Of a stretch of DNA of 64,000 bases, positions 10,400-23,500 are shown one piece after another (within the stretch, counting starts at the first letter, position 1; the number at the start of each line of letters is the position of its first letter). The notes beneath the pieces were generated by a model that saw nothing but the letters and a program-made list of their open reading frames with translations, searched no databases and had not been told where the DNA came from. Origin of the DNA: Cenococcum geophilum 1.58 (Eukaryota > Ascomycota > Dothideomycetes > Gloniales > Gloniaceae). The DNA lies in contig KV748237.1 in NCBI GenBank assembly GCA_001692895.1, forward strand, positions 62,001-126,000. Reading direction: 5' to 3'. A program made the translations under genes and the position numbers.

Positions 10400-13300
10400 C
10401 CATTATGGGTAACTAGTTATAACGTGTTTGTAACGTGTTTGGAATATATTCTAATTTAAATAGATCTATCTAATGATTACCAGCCACTGGATTTCTCTAG
10501 TGATAATAAAAATGAGTTTGAAATTAATTTAGAAGACAGTGTCCTTAGGTTAGAAGATTATATACTAGAAGAGAGTTAAATACAGCCGCAAGATTAGATT
10601 GAGGTAAGTTTTTAATATGTTCTAAACGCGTTCTAATCTAGTTCTAAACGTATTTAGCCCGAAGTTCCTTATATTATATTTCTTACCAAGGCATCTACTA
10701 ATCCTCTTACTATACTTGTAATTAAGGATTGTTTAAGTCTTCTAGAGTACCTATAGACGCTGCATAAAGGTTATACTTACCGTATTAACTTAAGAGGCAT
10801 AGATGCACAAAAAGCCATATAGGTAAGTTAATAAAAATCTAAATTATGCCCTAACTATATTTATAACTAGTTTATAACGCGTTTAGATCTAATATAGAAC
10901 TAGATAAGTGCATGCTCCTAAGCCTATAACGTCCGCTCTCTTAAATATAAGAGGTAAAAAATATAAAATGCGTTATTTAGGAGTAAAATATTGCGAATAT
11001 CTTTAGAATTGGTTACGATCTTTAAGCCACACTATAGTTACTAAAGAGACATGGGGTCTAATATAGAGAGAGCGGGTGGCCCTGGATAGAAGCGATTTAG
11101 ATATTTGTAAATGTAATGCGAATAGGTACGGAACTGGTTTTAAATATATTTAGTACTTAAGTTAATATATATAAGCTTGTTTTTAGCAGCTTAAAGATGA
11201 TTTTAAGCTAGAAATATATGCAGCTCTTAAATAGAGGCTTGTATACTAACAATTAAGCAACAAAGATACTCTATATATAATTATCTTACCTAAATATGTT
11301 TAGAATTTAACCAGATTACGTTTAGAACTAATTATATTAGGATATTGCTAACGTTCGGCACTTATTTCTTACCTATATATAGGCTACTATAGAAATACAT
11401 TTAGAGTACTTCTGAAAAGTATTACTAGTAAATAAGAAATATAATACTGCGTATTTAATATCTCTTATTTAACTAGGCAATATAGGTGCTGATGTAATGG
11501 AGAAATGCGGAGTTATTAAATTAAATCTGTGTAGAAGGGTAGAGTGCGGTAAGAAAAAAATATAACTTACTTAGAACGTATTCCGGTTACATTTGTAACA
11601 TATTCGTAACGTATTTATAGGAATTGACTACCCCTAGGGACTAGGGAAACTTATCTATTAGGACTGCGAGGTTACTTTTTACGTTTTTGTTTTAGACGAC
11701 TTAGAAGAGACTCCTTATATTTATTTTACCTCGTATAGGGTATATAGTTATACACCACCCCCCCTAAATAAGCCGCCTCTAGAGATATTAAATGAGGTGA
11801 TTAAATTGGTTCATTAAATGCATAATCCAGATCTTACTCTTAGTAAATATATTCTAAACCGATTGCGAACAAATACCTAACGTTTTTATAAGAAAGTTTC
11901 TTCGAAGTCCTGCCCTTAAATAGTTTTGTATGTAGTATAGAAAGGCTTCTTTAGTATAGATTTACATAAGCTTTGCTACTATGGATTGTATTACTAGAAT
12001 AATTTAAAAAGAGAAGCTTACTCTATACCTAGAAGGAAAAGGACTAGTAGGGGTAGTATATGAGTTTGATTAAAAGCATTGAAATCCTAAAATGGTAATA
12101 AATACATTACGAATACGTTCTAATTGGCTTGCTAATATGTTATAGGCTTATATCTAACAGATCTACAATGATTAAAACGGGTTTATAATAATCTGCTTTC
12201 TATAAGAGTAAGCTAAGATCTTCCTATCCCAAAATATATTTGAAGTTAATATGTCTTTTAAACGTATTATTAAAAGAAATATGAATGAGATTATATTCGC
12301 TGTTTGGCTTAAAGAGCATAGTAAAAGTATTAGAATATAATATAAACCCGTTTAGAATGCGATGCTAATATATTCTAATAGTATTTATGCTTATACACGT
12401 TATTACTAACACGGAAATAAGGCGTACTTACTAGTTATGCTTTAAGCGAGTTTTTTAATTGCTTTCTAAATGTCTTTAGAAGTAGATTTGTTGGAAACAT
12501 ATTTATGGTAGTGAGGAAGGCTTTAAAGCTGTTATATCCGATATAGATAGTAAGTAAATGGCTGGTAGGATACCTAGAACGTAATTAAAACGCCTTCCTA
12601 ACGTTTTATAAAAGGGTTTAGGCGGTATCTATAGTATATTAATCCTCATAGGCGCAATTGGACGTGGCATCTTAGGAAAACACTAGTTTTCTACTAAGTA
12701 CACTTCCTACGAAGCATCTTAAGAGCCGCGGGTAACTATAAAACGGCCTACTCTATATATAAACGGATGAAAGCTCTTCTTATATGTAAGAGCCAGTCAG
12801 AATATAAAGAACTCTGTGATTTACTAATTGGTAAGTTGTTCTGAACCCGTTTATAATTCGTTTAGAAGGTATTAATAGTATAGTATATAAATTTCGATTA
12901 GTTGCCAACTGGGCGAGATATAAGAGATACCTAGTTATTACCTTAGGCTTAAATAAGCACTGCTCTCTGATTAATTACGAGCTATTTAATAGATTAAGAT
13001 ACTATATAAATGCAGTAGAACAAATAGTAAATAAATTATATGCATTTGGTATACGGTAGTTTCTTCTTCCTACCGTTATAAGGTATTAATACGTTCCTAA
13101 CCCGTTTATAATGTGCTTATATTATATTTAGTGTATAAAAACTAGATTAACGGGACGTTAATTAGTATTTTGCTAGGAACTAGTTTGGAATATAATATAT
13201 ATAAAGAAACACATTAATGTTGGCCTAATATGCAAACTATATGGGCAGAGAGAGTATATATTTATTGCGATCCTCTTCTAAACCGGTTCCTAATATGTTT

Positions 13301-13740
13301 AGAACGAAAACGTTAACAACTTTAAGAAGAATTAGAGTAGGCCGCTGCTAATAATAATGAGGATAATATTTTATTTTAGGTATTATTATTAGGTGTAGTA
13401 AGGTTACGATCTAATTCTGCTCGGCGTTTAAGGGGGCTAAGATCTAGATCTGTATCGCGTTTTAGGTTATCCTCTATAGCATCTAAGGAATTATAAGGCC
13501 GCCTTTATATTCTAATGTATACGTAACTGGTTACTAATATGTTCTAGACGTATTAGTACCGGTCTCTCGTAGTTACTAAAGCGTTAGGCCTTAAGCAATA
13601 ACTAGGATATTTAAGAAAGATGTTAGAGACTTAAACTTCGTAAAATAGAGATTAAATTAGAGGTAAGGGAGCTAGAGAATATAGAAAAAAGAATTTAATT
13701 AGAGGCAATAAAGGCTTGTATGTAATAATAAGTATACTAA
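10400..13740 (+). pseudogene. plus-strand gene relic of transposon R (unrecognised protein)
   Basis: Coding-like blocks are separated by short GT...TAG segments (10409-10463, 10604-10657, 10823-10897, 13083-13131). Readable blocks include an acidic early region (about 10464-10603, NDYQPLDFSSDNKNEF-like), a FLTKASTNPLTILVIKD block after 10657, and a basic/acidic helical tail (EIKLEVRELENIEKR near 13640-13690). Several stops fit RIP of CAA/CAG or TGG codons. The same blocks recur in copy 1, so they belong to the element. It may be the transposase or an accessory protein; the family is not recognised. The 3' limit is uncertain. Confidence 0.45.
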
Positions 13741-14159
13741 ATATAAAATACGTTCTAAATACGTTCTAAATATGTTCTAAATATGTTTTTATTAAGTTCC
13801 TATTAAGATATACTTATATTTAGGCCTTTTTTAATGATTGTTTTATTATATAACGTCTAATACTATATATAATACTATATATACAGTCTCTAGACTATAG
13901 CACTATAGTTCTATATATATAAATCCTTTTTAAGCAGCTTAATATATATTAGTAATTATATTTTAATAATTTATAAATCTTTTAATTAGGGGTTTATAGT
14001 TACTTAATAAAATACTAAGGTACTAATAACTATTAAATAGTAAAAAATAGGAGAAAAGGCTATAAGAAATCTAAACATTTATCTTTATTCTATTTAAAAA
14101 AAATGTATTATTTTACTACTTACTATCTATATATTTAAGCCTTATCTATATATATAAAT

Positions 14160-14315
14160 ATTATCNNACTAAGGTAGCTTATAGGGTTTTTCCTCCCCNA
14201 AACTNNAGGGTTTTCTTNCTNTAAATATANAAGTTTTCCCCCTATNANGGAGTAGTCTGNGTNGGCCTAGATAGGATCCGTATTAGACNTTAATTAAAGA
14301 ACTACTACTATATAT
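14160..14315. other. N-rich extra segment in R copy 2
   Basis: R copy 1 reads straight through the matching point near 24670. Copy 2 has about 140 extra bases with more than ten N symbols, flanked on both sides by a TATATATATAAATAT-like word. It is either a small insertion with a duplicated A/T-rich target or a poorly resolved assembly patch. Confidence 0.5.
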
Positions 14316-14880
14316 ATAAATATAGTTACTTATAAAAACTATTAGCTAATACTTAATTAAAAATATATTAAATAAAATAAGTTTTATATTAACTAATTTT
14401 ATATTTTATTTATATATATATATATTATTTAAAGGTTTAATAATTTTTTATATTTAAATAAATACTTAAAAAAAAATACTATTATAATAGCTTAAAGTAA
14501 ATATACTTTAAATTTTTATTAAATATATAATTTTTATTTAAAATTATATTTATTATAAAATAATTTAATTTAATAGGCTTTTTTTACTATATATTTATAC
14601 TATTTTTAAAAATTAAAACTCTTATTTTATTAAAATTTAAATAATAATTAGTTTATAATTAAATTATTAGAATTATAAAGTATATAAAGGGAGTTATTAG
14701 AAAGAGCTAAAGTTAGTAAATTTCAATAAATATTATAATTTAACTAATGACTTTTATTTTCGCTACCTAATATGTTATAAATATGTTCCGAAGTGGTATA
14801 GAACCCTATTAAAATTTAAGTCTAAACTCTATCTATAAGATTTAATTTGTAACGTGTTATAAACACATTATAAATTAGAT
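14315..14880. other. very A/T-rich spacer in R copy 2
   Basis: Nearly pure A/T sequence between the two gene relics of R. No gene or structured repeat is seen. The matching part of copy 1 is about 24680-25150. Confidence 0.6.
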
Positions 14881-14889
14881 TCTAGGTTA

Positions 14890-15980
14890 TTTATTAAAAT
14901 AGATCCGCCGCAATATCCTCCTCCGTAAGTCTAGCAGGTTTAGTAGTATTTCTCTTTATAGCCTTTAAACCTTTTAAACTAGACTTCTTTAAACGCTTTT
15001 TAGAAGTCTTAGTAGGAGCTAGAGTAGTAGGAGCCGAAGTAGTAGGAGCCTTAGTATTATCCAACCCATTATTAATAAAGTAGCTCTAATTAAGACAACC
15101 CTTAAATAAGTAGGCTATAATAAATTTAGAATATATTCTTAACCGGTTTAAAACGGGTTCTAAATTAACTTACCTGTAGAAGTTGTGTCTGAATACTTAG
15201 TATATGGAACCTTAGCACCCAATTCCTTAAGCAGAGTAACTATTCTTAAAAAGTTATACTAGGAACTTAATTAGAACATGTTATAAATACATTAGGAATA
15301 TCTTATATCGCCTTTTTAAGGCCTACTCTTAAATCTGATGGGCATAACCTTCTTTTAAATGGGAGCCGTTAATTATGGGGCAGTAGTCCTAGAAGGGCGG
15401 CTAGGGGGAGCTAGGGTGGGGGTATAGGGGGGTTAGGTAGCAGTAGAGCGGCCTAGACTAATAGGATTATATTTAGAAGTAGTTCCTAATACGTTCTAAT
15501 TATGTATAGCTATAATGGCGGAATAGAAGGCTGTAATAGGTTAGTAACTAGTTATAAATAGGTTAAGAACACGTTTAGAATATATACCTATTACTTCTTC
15601 CTACTTCTTAATAGAAGGAGCCCCTCCTTTTCTAATGTTCCTGGTTCCAAGGCTATACTTCTTTATATAGTTTCTAAGGGCGCCGCGATCTCCAACCTTC
15701 TTCTAAACGCGTTATAAATATATTAGCAATATATTACAAACCTAATATATTTATTTACTTACACTATATAGTACCGGATTCTCTAGATTAGGCGAGACAT
15801 TATACCGATAGAAAACCTCCTCTATAGTTAAATCCACCTCGTCACTACGCTAGTATTACGTTAGTAACGTGTTCTAAATATGTTTAGAACTACTTACTAT
15901 AACGAAAGCATTGACGCCCTTAGAAAGCCTTTCTATTTTTAGGTAGGCTTTATAGGCGGCCTAAACTGTTAGAATACGTT
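14890..15980 (-). pseudogene. minus-strand gene relic of transposon R (unrecognised protein)
   Basis: On the minus strand, exon-like blocks alternate with GT...AG segments at 15850-15897, 15703-15762 and 15115-15173. In order, the blocks read a KAYLKIERLSKGVNAFV-like stretch (about 15900-15960), DEVDLTIEEVFYRYNVSPNL (about 15765-15845), KVGDRGALRNYIKKYSLG (about 15630-15700), and a Lys-rich tail KTSKKRLKKSSLKGLKAIKR (about 14930-15020). Copy 1 has the same blocks at 25150-26230. This suggests a small basic DNA-binding protein, which is inference only. It converges on the plus-strand relic across an A/T-rich spacer. I do not recognise a family. Confidence 0.5.
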
Positions 15981-16160
15981 TAGAATGGGTTGCAGATAGC
16001 TTATATAGCTCTTTAATGTGCTAGATATTATATTTTAAATTGGTTTTGAATGGATTTGATAAATTAGTGATGGAAGGTAAGGTGGAAGGTGAGGTTAAAG
16101 TTTGACAGGGAAAGTTAAATTTGGTGTGGTAGGCGGAGGTTTCGCCTATCGGGCCGACAT

Positions 16161-16190
16161 TTTAGCGTGGTCCGACCGACCTGTACGCAC
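16161..16190 (-). repeat. right terminal inverted repeat of R copy 2
   Basis: Reverse complement starts GTGCGTACAGGTCGGTCGGA then CCACGCTAAA. The same end closes R copy 1 at 26446. Confidence 0.75.
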
Positions 16191-17068
16191 TCCTTGGGCC
16201 ACTCTAAAAACCACCAAAAATTGAGAAAATCGCATTTTAATATCTTGATAACGGCTTTATAATAAATTCTAAAATTCTATAGCTAACCTTTTATGCCTAT
16301 TCTAAGACTCTACTCTGACTTTAGAAGTAATTCATTTAGTAGTTCTAGAGGAATAGCAATTTAGCTCAAAATTGGGGGCCAAAACTTAATATCTTAATAA
16401 CGGCTGGGCTTATTATTCTAGAACTTTAATAAAAGTCTTAGAATAGGCATAAAAGGCTAGCTACGGAATTTTAGAATTTATTATAAAGCCGTTGTCAAGA
16501 TATCAAAATGCGATTTTCTCGATTTTTGGTGGTTTTTGGAGTGGCCTGAGGACTGGTGTAGCCCGGGGAGTGGTTAAATACGTTAATTAATTATAAGCTA
16601 TTTAATAGATTAAGACGCTATATAAATGTAGTAAAATAAATAGCAAATAAATCGTATATATTTAGTATACGGCAGTTTCTTCTTCCTATTATTATAAGGT
16701 ATTAATATATTCCTAACCTATTTATAATATACTTATATTATATTTAGCGTATAAAAACTAGATTAACAGGACGTTAATTAGTATTTTACTAGAAGCTAGT
16801 TCGGAATATAATATATATAAAGAAACACATTAATATCGGCCTAATATGCAAACTATATAGGCAGAGAGAGTATATATTTATTATAAACCTTTTCTAAACT
16901 AGTTCCTAACACGTTTAAAATAAAAATGTTAATAACTTTAAGAGGAATTGGAGTAGGCCGCCACTAATAATAGCGGGGATAATATTTTATTTCGTGTATT
17001 ATTATTAGGTGTAGTAAGGTTATAATCTAGTTCTGCTTAATATTTAAAGAGGCTAAGATCTAGATCTA

Positions 17069-17255
17069 TGTTATAGTGCTGCAATAAAGTAGACTAAATA
17101 ACTACGTTGTGGTATAAAGAGGGAAAGAAGGTAGAAAGGGGGTATTGTATATAAATAGTAGGGCCGGCCGCTAAGTCACTAGTGGTAGGCTAGCTAACAG
17201 TAGGAAATAGTACGAGATAGTATAAAACAGTATACGTTAGGTTAGTGCCGTAACA
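17069..17255 (-). repeat. 3' LTR of Gypsy B
   Basis: 187-bp repeat matching 23800-23986. It contains the palindromic word GGCCGGCC and is preceded by ATCTA. Confidence 0.87.
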
Positions 17256-17511
17256 GTACTTCTCTCCCCTAAATGGTTTAGTCCCTAAACTAAATAAATA
17301 ACTTAAAAATAGGCAGTGTATGGGGTTGCCTATTTTTTACCGTAAAGATATTAGTTCTGCTTACCGCCCTTAGCTAAGCTAATGGCGATTTTCTATACTA
17401 GGCATAGAAAATCCTGATTAGTTAGTTTAATAAGTAAGGTTAGTAAAACTCCATACCGCCACCCGAATCGATCTACGTGGCGTTTCTTAGTAGGAATTTG
17501 GCTAATTAGAT

Positions 17512-17534
17512 AACTTTAACCGCCGGTTAAAGTT
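17512..17534. other. perfect AACTTTAACC-GCC-GGTTAAAGTT hairpin in B
   Basis: 10-bp perfect arms and a 3-nt loop, in the 3' untranslated stretch of Gypsy B. It is homologous to 4476-4498 (A) and 42415-42437 (F). Confidence 0.7.
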
Positions 17535-20500
17535 TTATAACATCTTAACCACCACAAATTTTAATACGGTGGTTAGCTGCGACCTTAGCGTGACCTTTCC
17601 TTATCTTATGCCCAGTCTAGGGGTCCTAGCTTCTTAAGGTATTGCTTATAAAAGCGCTGTATAGCTTATTTATAACCCTTTAGGTCTTCCTTTAGCTACT
17701 AGGTTATGTCCTTATAATATTTCTATTTAATCTTATAAGTTAGGCCTTAGGGGTCTTCATTGTATATATTAAGGATTTTCTTAAACTCCTATTTGTCTTC
17801 TATGTTGCTATTATTATCTCTCTCTGTTACTTATCCTTGTATATTATAGCGCTCTATAGTATTAATATTTACTTAGCTAAGGATCTTTTTAGCAGCCTAG
17901 AGGCGGACCTTAGATGTATAAAAGGATTTATTTACTTAGATATGGTCCAGGAGGTCTACTATAACTACCCTTTAGTATACTGCGAGTACGGGGTACGGGC
18001 CGTCCTATTTATTGTCCTATTTCTTCTTAGGTCTATTTATCTTTATATTTTCTAAGCTAACTATAACTATATCGCCTTCGTAGAATAACACGCTCTTATC
18101 CCTACGGGTATTAGTATTATCTTTATAGCGTTACTATAAAATCTGGGCTAGGGCCTTAAGCTGTGTTAATATCCGCTTAAAGCGGTTAGCCATAGAGTCT
18201 ACGTAGAAGAACTCCTTCTTTGCTTATGCTGATAGTATTAGTAGGTAGGGGCTAGTAGGCTTAATTCTAAGGCGAGGGTTAAAGCTATAGTTTGTAAAAA
18301 ACGGGGAGATGCCTATACTCTTGTTAACTTGGTTATTTATAGTAAACTTAGTGAGTAGTAGGTAGTTAACCTAGTTATCCTATATAAAACTAACAAAAGC
18401 ACAGAGGTATTTATTTACGGCAGCGTTAATAATTTCGGTTTGGCTGTCTGTTTTTGGGTACTAGGCTAAGCTTAGTTATAAGGTTGTCTTAAGGCGTTTA
18501 CTTAGTTGTCGCTAAAAGTCGCTAATAAATTATATGCCGTAATTAGAGATAATCGTGCTTAGTGCACCGTGGAGCATATATACGTTGTTAATAAAGCTAT
18601 TAACTAGCTCCTTTATTAAGAGTCCTATTACTAAAACAAGGTATTATATTTTAGTTAGGCGGTCTATAATAATAAGGATATATTTATATACCTTACCGTG
18701 GCGTTAGTATACTGGTAGCGTTATAATATAGTTAATCGAGATATCGGTTTATGGGTAGGTAGGTAATTCTAGTAGCTTTAGGAAACCGGGCGGGGCAGAA
18801 TAGGGGGTTTTAGTGCAAAAGTATAGGGTATAGTCTTTAACGAAGGTAGCCGTAAACTAGGAGATTTCTAGCTACTAGTATATTCGGTTTAGGAGGTTAA
18901 GAGTTTTAACCCAGCTAGGGTAACTAGCGGGGCCGCTACTATAAGAGTAATAGGTAACTTTTAGGTAGAGGTCTAAGGCGTTAGGGATAAAGAGATATTA
19001 GCGGAAGTAGATCTGTCCGTTAATAATACTGCATTCTAACTTATTATAATAGAGTAATTTCCTAATCTTTTTTAGCTAACGGCGAGCTTTCTAATTATAT
19101 AGGGCCGCCACTATATCTCTTGCGAGTTTATTTTCCTAGTATCCTAGCCAGATTAACTTATTTAGTGACTTTTCGGCTATTTTAGGGTCTAGAGCGGCTA
19201 TAAACTCCGCGTCGTTAAAGTTACGGGACTTGTGTAGTAATTCTTCTAAGATTATAGGGTTAACTTTCTAGGGCGGTATAATAACTTAGGCTTGGTAGCG
19301 GAGGCGTTTATTATTAATATCCTTAGGCCTTATTCCTAGTAGCTAGCTTAGGGTGTTAGGAAGCGTAGCTTTACTACTAGGTCTATATATAATTATAAAG
19401 TTAAACTATAAAAGAAACTCTGCCTACTAGACTTAGCGTTAATTTAGCTGCTTAGTAGTTATAAACGTCTATAGGTTTTTATGGTCGGTAATAATTTTAA
19501 ACGGCTCCTTAGTCCCTTATAGCTTAGGACGCTATTCCTCTAAAGCCTTAATAATAGCTAAGAGTTCTTTATTATAGATCTTATAGTTATACTTTAGCAT
19601 AGAGTGTTTTACGGAGAAGAATGCGACCGGTTTTAATTTTCCATTATTATTATACTAGGAAAGGACTCTACCGGAAGCCTAATTTAATACGTCTATCTCT
19701 ACCACTGTTTTCTTTATATAGTTATAGTATGCTAGTACTGGTGCTAAAGTAAAGGCTCCCTTAAGGGCCTTAAAAGATTTAGTTTATTTTAATCCCTATA
19801 GCCATCTAATATCCTTCTTTAGGAGTTTTATTATAGGTATAGCGATAGTAGAGTAGCCTTAGATAAATTGTTAGTAGAAGTTCGCGAAGCCAAGAAATTA
19901 TTATAGTTCTTTAATTAATATCAGGTCCTTCTATTTCTGTAAGGCCTGTACCTTCTTAGGGTCCATAGTTATGCCATTAGTTAAGATAATTAAGCTAAGG
20001 TATTTTATTTTAGTAGAGTAGAACTTAGACTTATTAATATTAATCTAAAGTCTAGCATTACTAAGTCTTTAGATAACTTCGTTTATATACTTAGTATGCT
20101 TAGCGCGTGTCTTAGAAAAGATAAAGACGTCGTTAAGGTAGGCAGTGTAGTAGTTATTAAGGGCGTTATATAGAACATAGTTAATATAGTTTTAGAACGT
20201 AGCGGGTATATTATAGAGGCCGAATAGTGTAACTAGTATCTTATAGAGTCTGAACCGGGTAATAAATGCTATAAATTACTTATAGCCCTTTGCAATCCGG
20301 ATCTGGTTAAACGTAGTAATTATATTAAGTTTAGTAAAGTACTTAGCACTATAAAGTGCGTTAAGTGTTTTATGGATTAGTGGTAGTAGGTACTAATTCT
20401 TAATAGTAACTATATTTAAGCCTTAATAGTTATAGTAAATTTATACACTACCACCGGGCTTAGCAGCGAGGAGAAGTAGTGCGGTAGCTAGTGAGGTTAA

Positions 20501-23500
20501 TTTGTAAATAAAACCCCTATCTAGCATCTTATTAATCTACTTCTTTATACACCTAAGTTTAGTAGGTAAGAGTGGTCTATTTTTATAGTACGGGGCCTAG
20601 TTTCTAGGGATAATCTTAATTTTATGGTCCCATGGTTGGTAAGGGGGTAGCTTATCTACGTTCTTAGGGAGGAAGTGCTTAATATATTTACAAAACTCCC
20701 TTAATAGGCGTTATAAAATGTCTTCGCGGGTTAATCCTAGTTTGCCTTTTAAGAATTTTTTAACATTAGTATCGACTATCTTCCGACGTAAAAGCTTGGG
20801 TTTAGTTTTTAGATTTATCTTAAGGAAGTTATAAAAATAGAGGGGGGGAGCACTTTACGGGCTTCCTTTATTGTATAGTCGCCTTCCACTAGCCGGCGGA
20901 AAGACCTTTTTAATAGGTTCGGTACTTCTATTAGGCCTATAGGCAGCTCTTTAAGTAGCTATCGGTGCTTATCTTATTTAACTAGTTCTACTAGCTCCGC
21001 TATATAAATCCTTATTACCTTTACGTCTTTTTATTTATAGAACTAGGTGAAATTAATAGTATAAGTGTATTTAATATCGTCTAGGTTAGGGCGTATCTGG
21101 TTCTCTAATGCTACGGCTAGGCTAGTATAGCTTAGTTAGCCTAGGGGGGCGGAAACAAGGCGGCGGCCCTATATAGTACGCGTAGGAGACGGGTATAAGG
21201 TTAGGCGTTACGGTGGCGCGGTTTTTATTATCCGGGTCTTAGTAGTTCTATAGCTAGTTCTTGCTATAACGCGAGCTATAGTATGCGTATATAGCATATG
21301 GCTTAGTTTTAGGTATTGGGCTGGGCGGCTAGGGTTTAAATAGTGCCTAGGTTGGGGTTAAATTCTTAATAGTAGCGGCGCAAAGCGGACCTTTTTTTTT
21401 AGTCTCGGTAGGGCTGGCTGGCCCATTGTTTTAGTTTTAAGTGCTAGGGTAGTCCAGTCTTTTACTATCTTGTTTCTTTATAGCTATATAGGCTCCCCTT
21501 TATTAGGAATATCTTCTACTATTAGGGCTTTATATATAGTCCTAGGCACTAGGGTTAGTAGTGCTAAGTATCTATATAGGGCGTCCCTGCTACCGTCGGT
21601 TATCCCCTATAGAAGGCAGTACCTAAAGTAGTAATCTAAGTTAAAGCGGATTTTAAGTTTCCTAAAGCTAGGACAGGGCTCGTGCTTCTGAAGCTAAGGT
21701 ATACCTAAAATAATTAGGGTAGTAGGCGAGAGTTTAGTAATAAAAAAGAGTATAGCTTTAGTATAGAGGCCGATTAATATTTAGGCGGTAAAGTAGTCCG
21801 TAATAAGCGAAGTTAAGATACTGTCTACGAGGCGCAGTGGCCTAGATATTAGCAGCTTCTTAGTTATAATATTATACTTTCTTATAATAAACTCTGCGTT
21901 AGTAAATGCCATTATAGTACTACTGGAGTCTACTAGGCTTACTGTATTAATATAAACTTAGGGGTATAGGTTACGTAATAAGAATAGTTAGGTTTAAATA
22001 AGGATTAATTTTTTATTATTATTTGCTAATCTAAGATTAAGTGGCAGCTTACTAATAGAAAGGACTAATTAATCTAGTAATAGGGACCTAATCTTCTCGT
22101 TTTTCTTCTTATATAGTTTAAACCCTTAGACACGACTTAGTTTAAAGGTCTGCCTTTTAACGACTAGGGTATGGGGCTGTCTTAGTAGGGTGGTCCAGTG
22201 TCCGTTTAGCTAGCGGTGTTAGTTTTAGTCTTAGTTAGGGTATAGGAAGATAATACCTCGCCGATAATATAGCTGTGTTTATATTCGCTAGCGCGGAGTT
22301 GCTAATACTAGGCGTTATTAACGGGTTAGGCTCCTATATAGGGCATGGTTTAAAGTAACTAAGCCATAGGGTTAAAGGGGGGGGGGTCGTCCGCCGCGGC
22401 TATAATAGGCTCCGCGGTTGCCGCGTTTATAATAGACCCTACAGTTACCGCGTCTGCGGTTATTAGTTTACGTTATTTAATAGGGTGGTATTAGGACTGG
22501 GTTTACTATCTTAGCAGGGTTATAGGTGTCCTTTTAGTGGCTAGGTAGGCTATAGGTAAGGTATAGTCTATTATTAACGTAACGCTTATGCTCTGTATCT
22601 AAGATTCCATTAAGGTCTATAGGTTCTTTAGTTACTACTAAGGTTAGGGTTAACATAGGGGTAGGGGCTTAGGTAGGTAGGCGGTGGTTAGCGTTCTTTT
22701 TAAGGTTAACTCGGTGTGTATAGTTCGCGAGGTTCTTAGTAAATATATCTATCTACTTACTCTAACCTATATAGTCGCTGTTGTTAATTTTATAGACAAG
22801 TTTAAGTACTAGCTCTTCCATCTTTGGAGAGATAAACTTTTAGAGTAGGTCCACCTTCTATTCGTCCGTCTTTTTAGCGCGGACTATTAGCTTATTAAGC
22901 TCTCCCTTCTAGGACTAGTAATTACGCTCGCCCTAGGGGAAATAGTTAAGCTTATTCTTTGCAACCTAGGTTATATTAAGGACCTTACAGTAGGTAGTAA
23001 GGTCTTTAAGCATATCTTCCTTAGTGGGCCATTTCTACGTAGATGTGTTATTTAGGTTCTTATGTATAAGCTCTAGGCCCTACTTAATAAACTTATAGGC
23101 CTTATCCTTTAGCATATCTAAGATATAAAGGATCTAGGACTAAACTGTGTTAAAGTAGTTCTAGTCCCGGTTAAAGACTCCCTTAATTTTAATATGCTAG
23201 GTCTTAAAATTAGCTTATTATTCTAGCGGGGTACCTTTTCCGCTAAATATTAGTGGGTTTTTAGATCTCCGTTTTTTCTACTAGGTTACTACCGTTGTTA
23301 TAGGGGTTAATTGTTTTAGAATAGCGATAGTCTTTACCTGGGAGTTAATAGTTCCTATTTAGAAAGCAATAAGGGCACTAAAGTTTTCGTTAGCTTTCTT
23401 ATTAGTAGTGTTTATGTTATATATACACTATAGTCCTACTTTAATATTATTAAGGAACTCGTTGGTATAGTTAATAAGGGTAAGGTAAGCTTTACTAGGC

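Larger units (their letters stand above)
10231..16190 (+). mobile_element. TIR transposon R, copy 2 (full length)
   Basis: A 5960-bp element bounded by inverted ends that align base for base over 30 bp without gaps, 24 of 30 positions matching. The left end starts GTGGTTACAAGTCGG (10231-10260); the right end, read inward, starts GTGCGTACAGGTCGG (16161-16190). It is flanked by a 9-bp duplication, TCCTCAGGC at 10222-10230 and TCCTTGGGC at 16191-16199, inside the arm of MITE Y; the other Y arm shows the empty site. TIRs with a 9-bp duplication fit Mutator-like elements best, but I did not recognise a MULE transposase. It carries a plus-strand gene relic on the left and a minus-strand relic on the right, both with introns. 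Confidence 0.8.
4077..16583. mobile_element. MITE Y with about 155-bp inverted arms (interrupted)
   Basis: Y begins ACGTGTTTGACTACTCC at 4077 and ends with the reverse complement of ACGTATTTAACCACTCC at 16583, with TA on each side (4075-4076 and 16584-16585). Removing Gypsy A (with one 5-bp duplication) and R copy 2 (with one 9-bp duplication) leaves about 424 bp. The left arm is 4077-4105, 10220-10230 and 16200-16330; the right arm is about 16430-16583. The arms match for about 155 bp, for example CCACTCCAAAAACCACC and ATCGCATTTTGATATC. No coding capacity. The TA duplication fits a Tc1/mariner-pogo type mover, which is an inference. The empty site in R is seen at 12967-12985. Confidence 0.75.

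Noticed and set aside
10231-16190. Helitron or Crypton identity for R
   Set aside because: R has matching terminal inverted repeats and a 9-bp target duplication, which neither group makes.
17837-18055. 72-codon plus-strand frame, and similar ones at 4148, 9243, 42054 and 50919
   Set aside because: They lie antisense to Gypsy pol or inside LTRs and are chance frames in TA-rich DNA.
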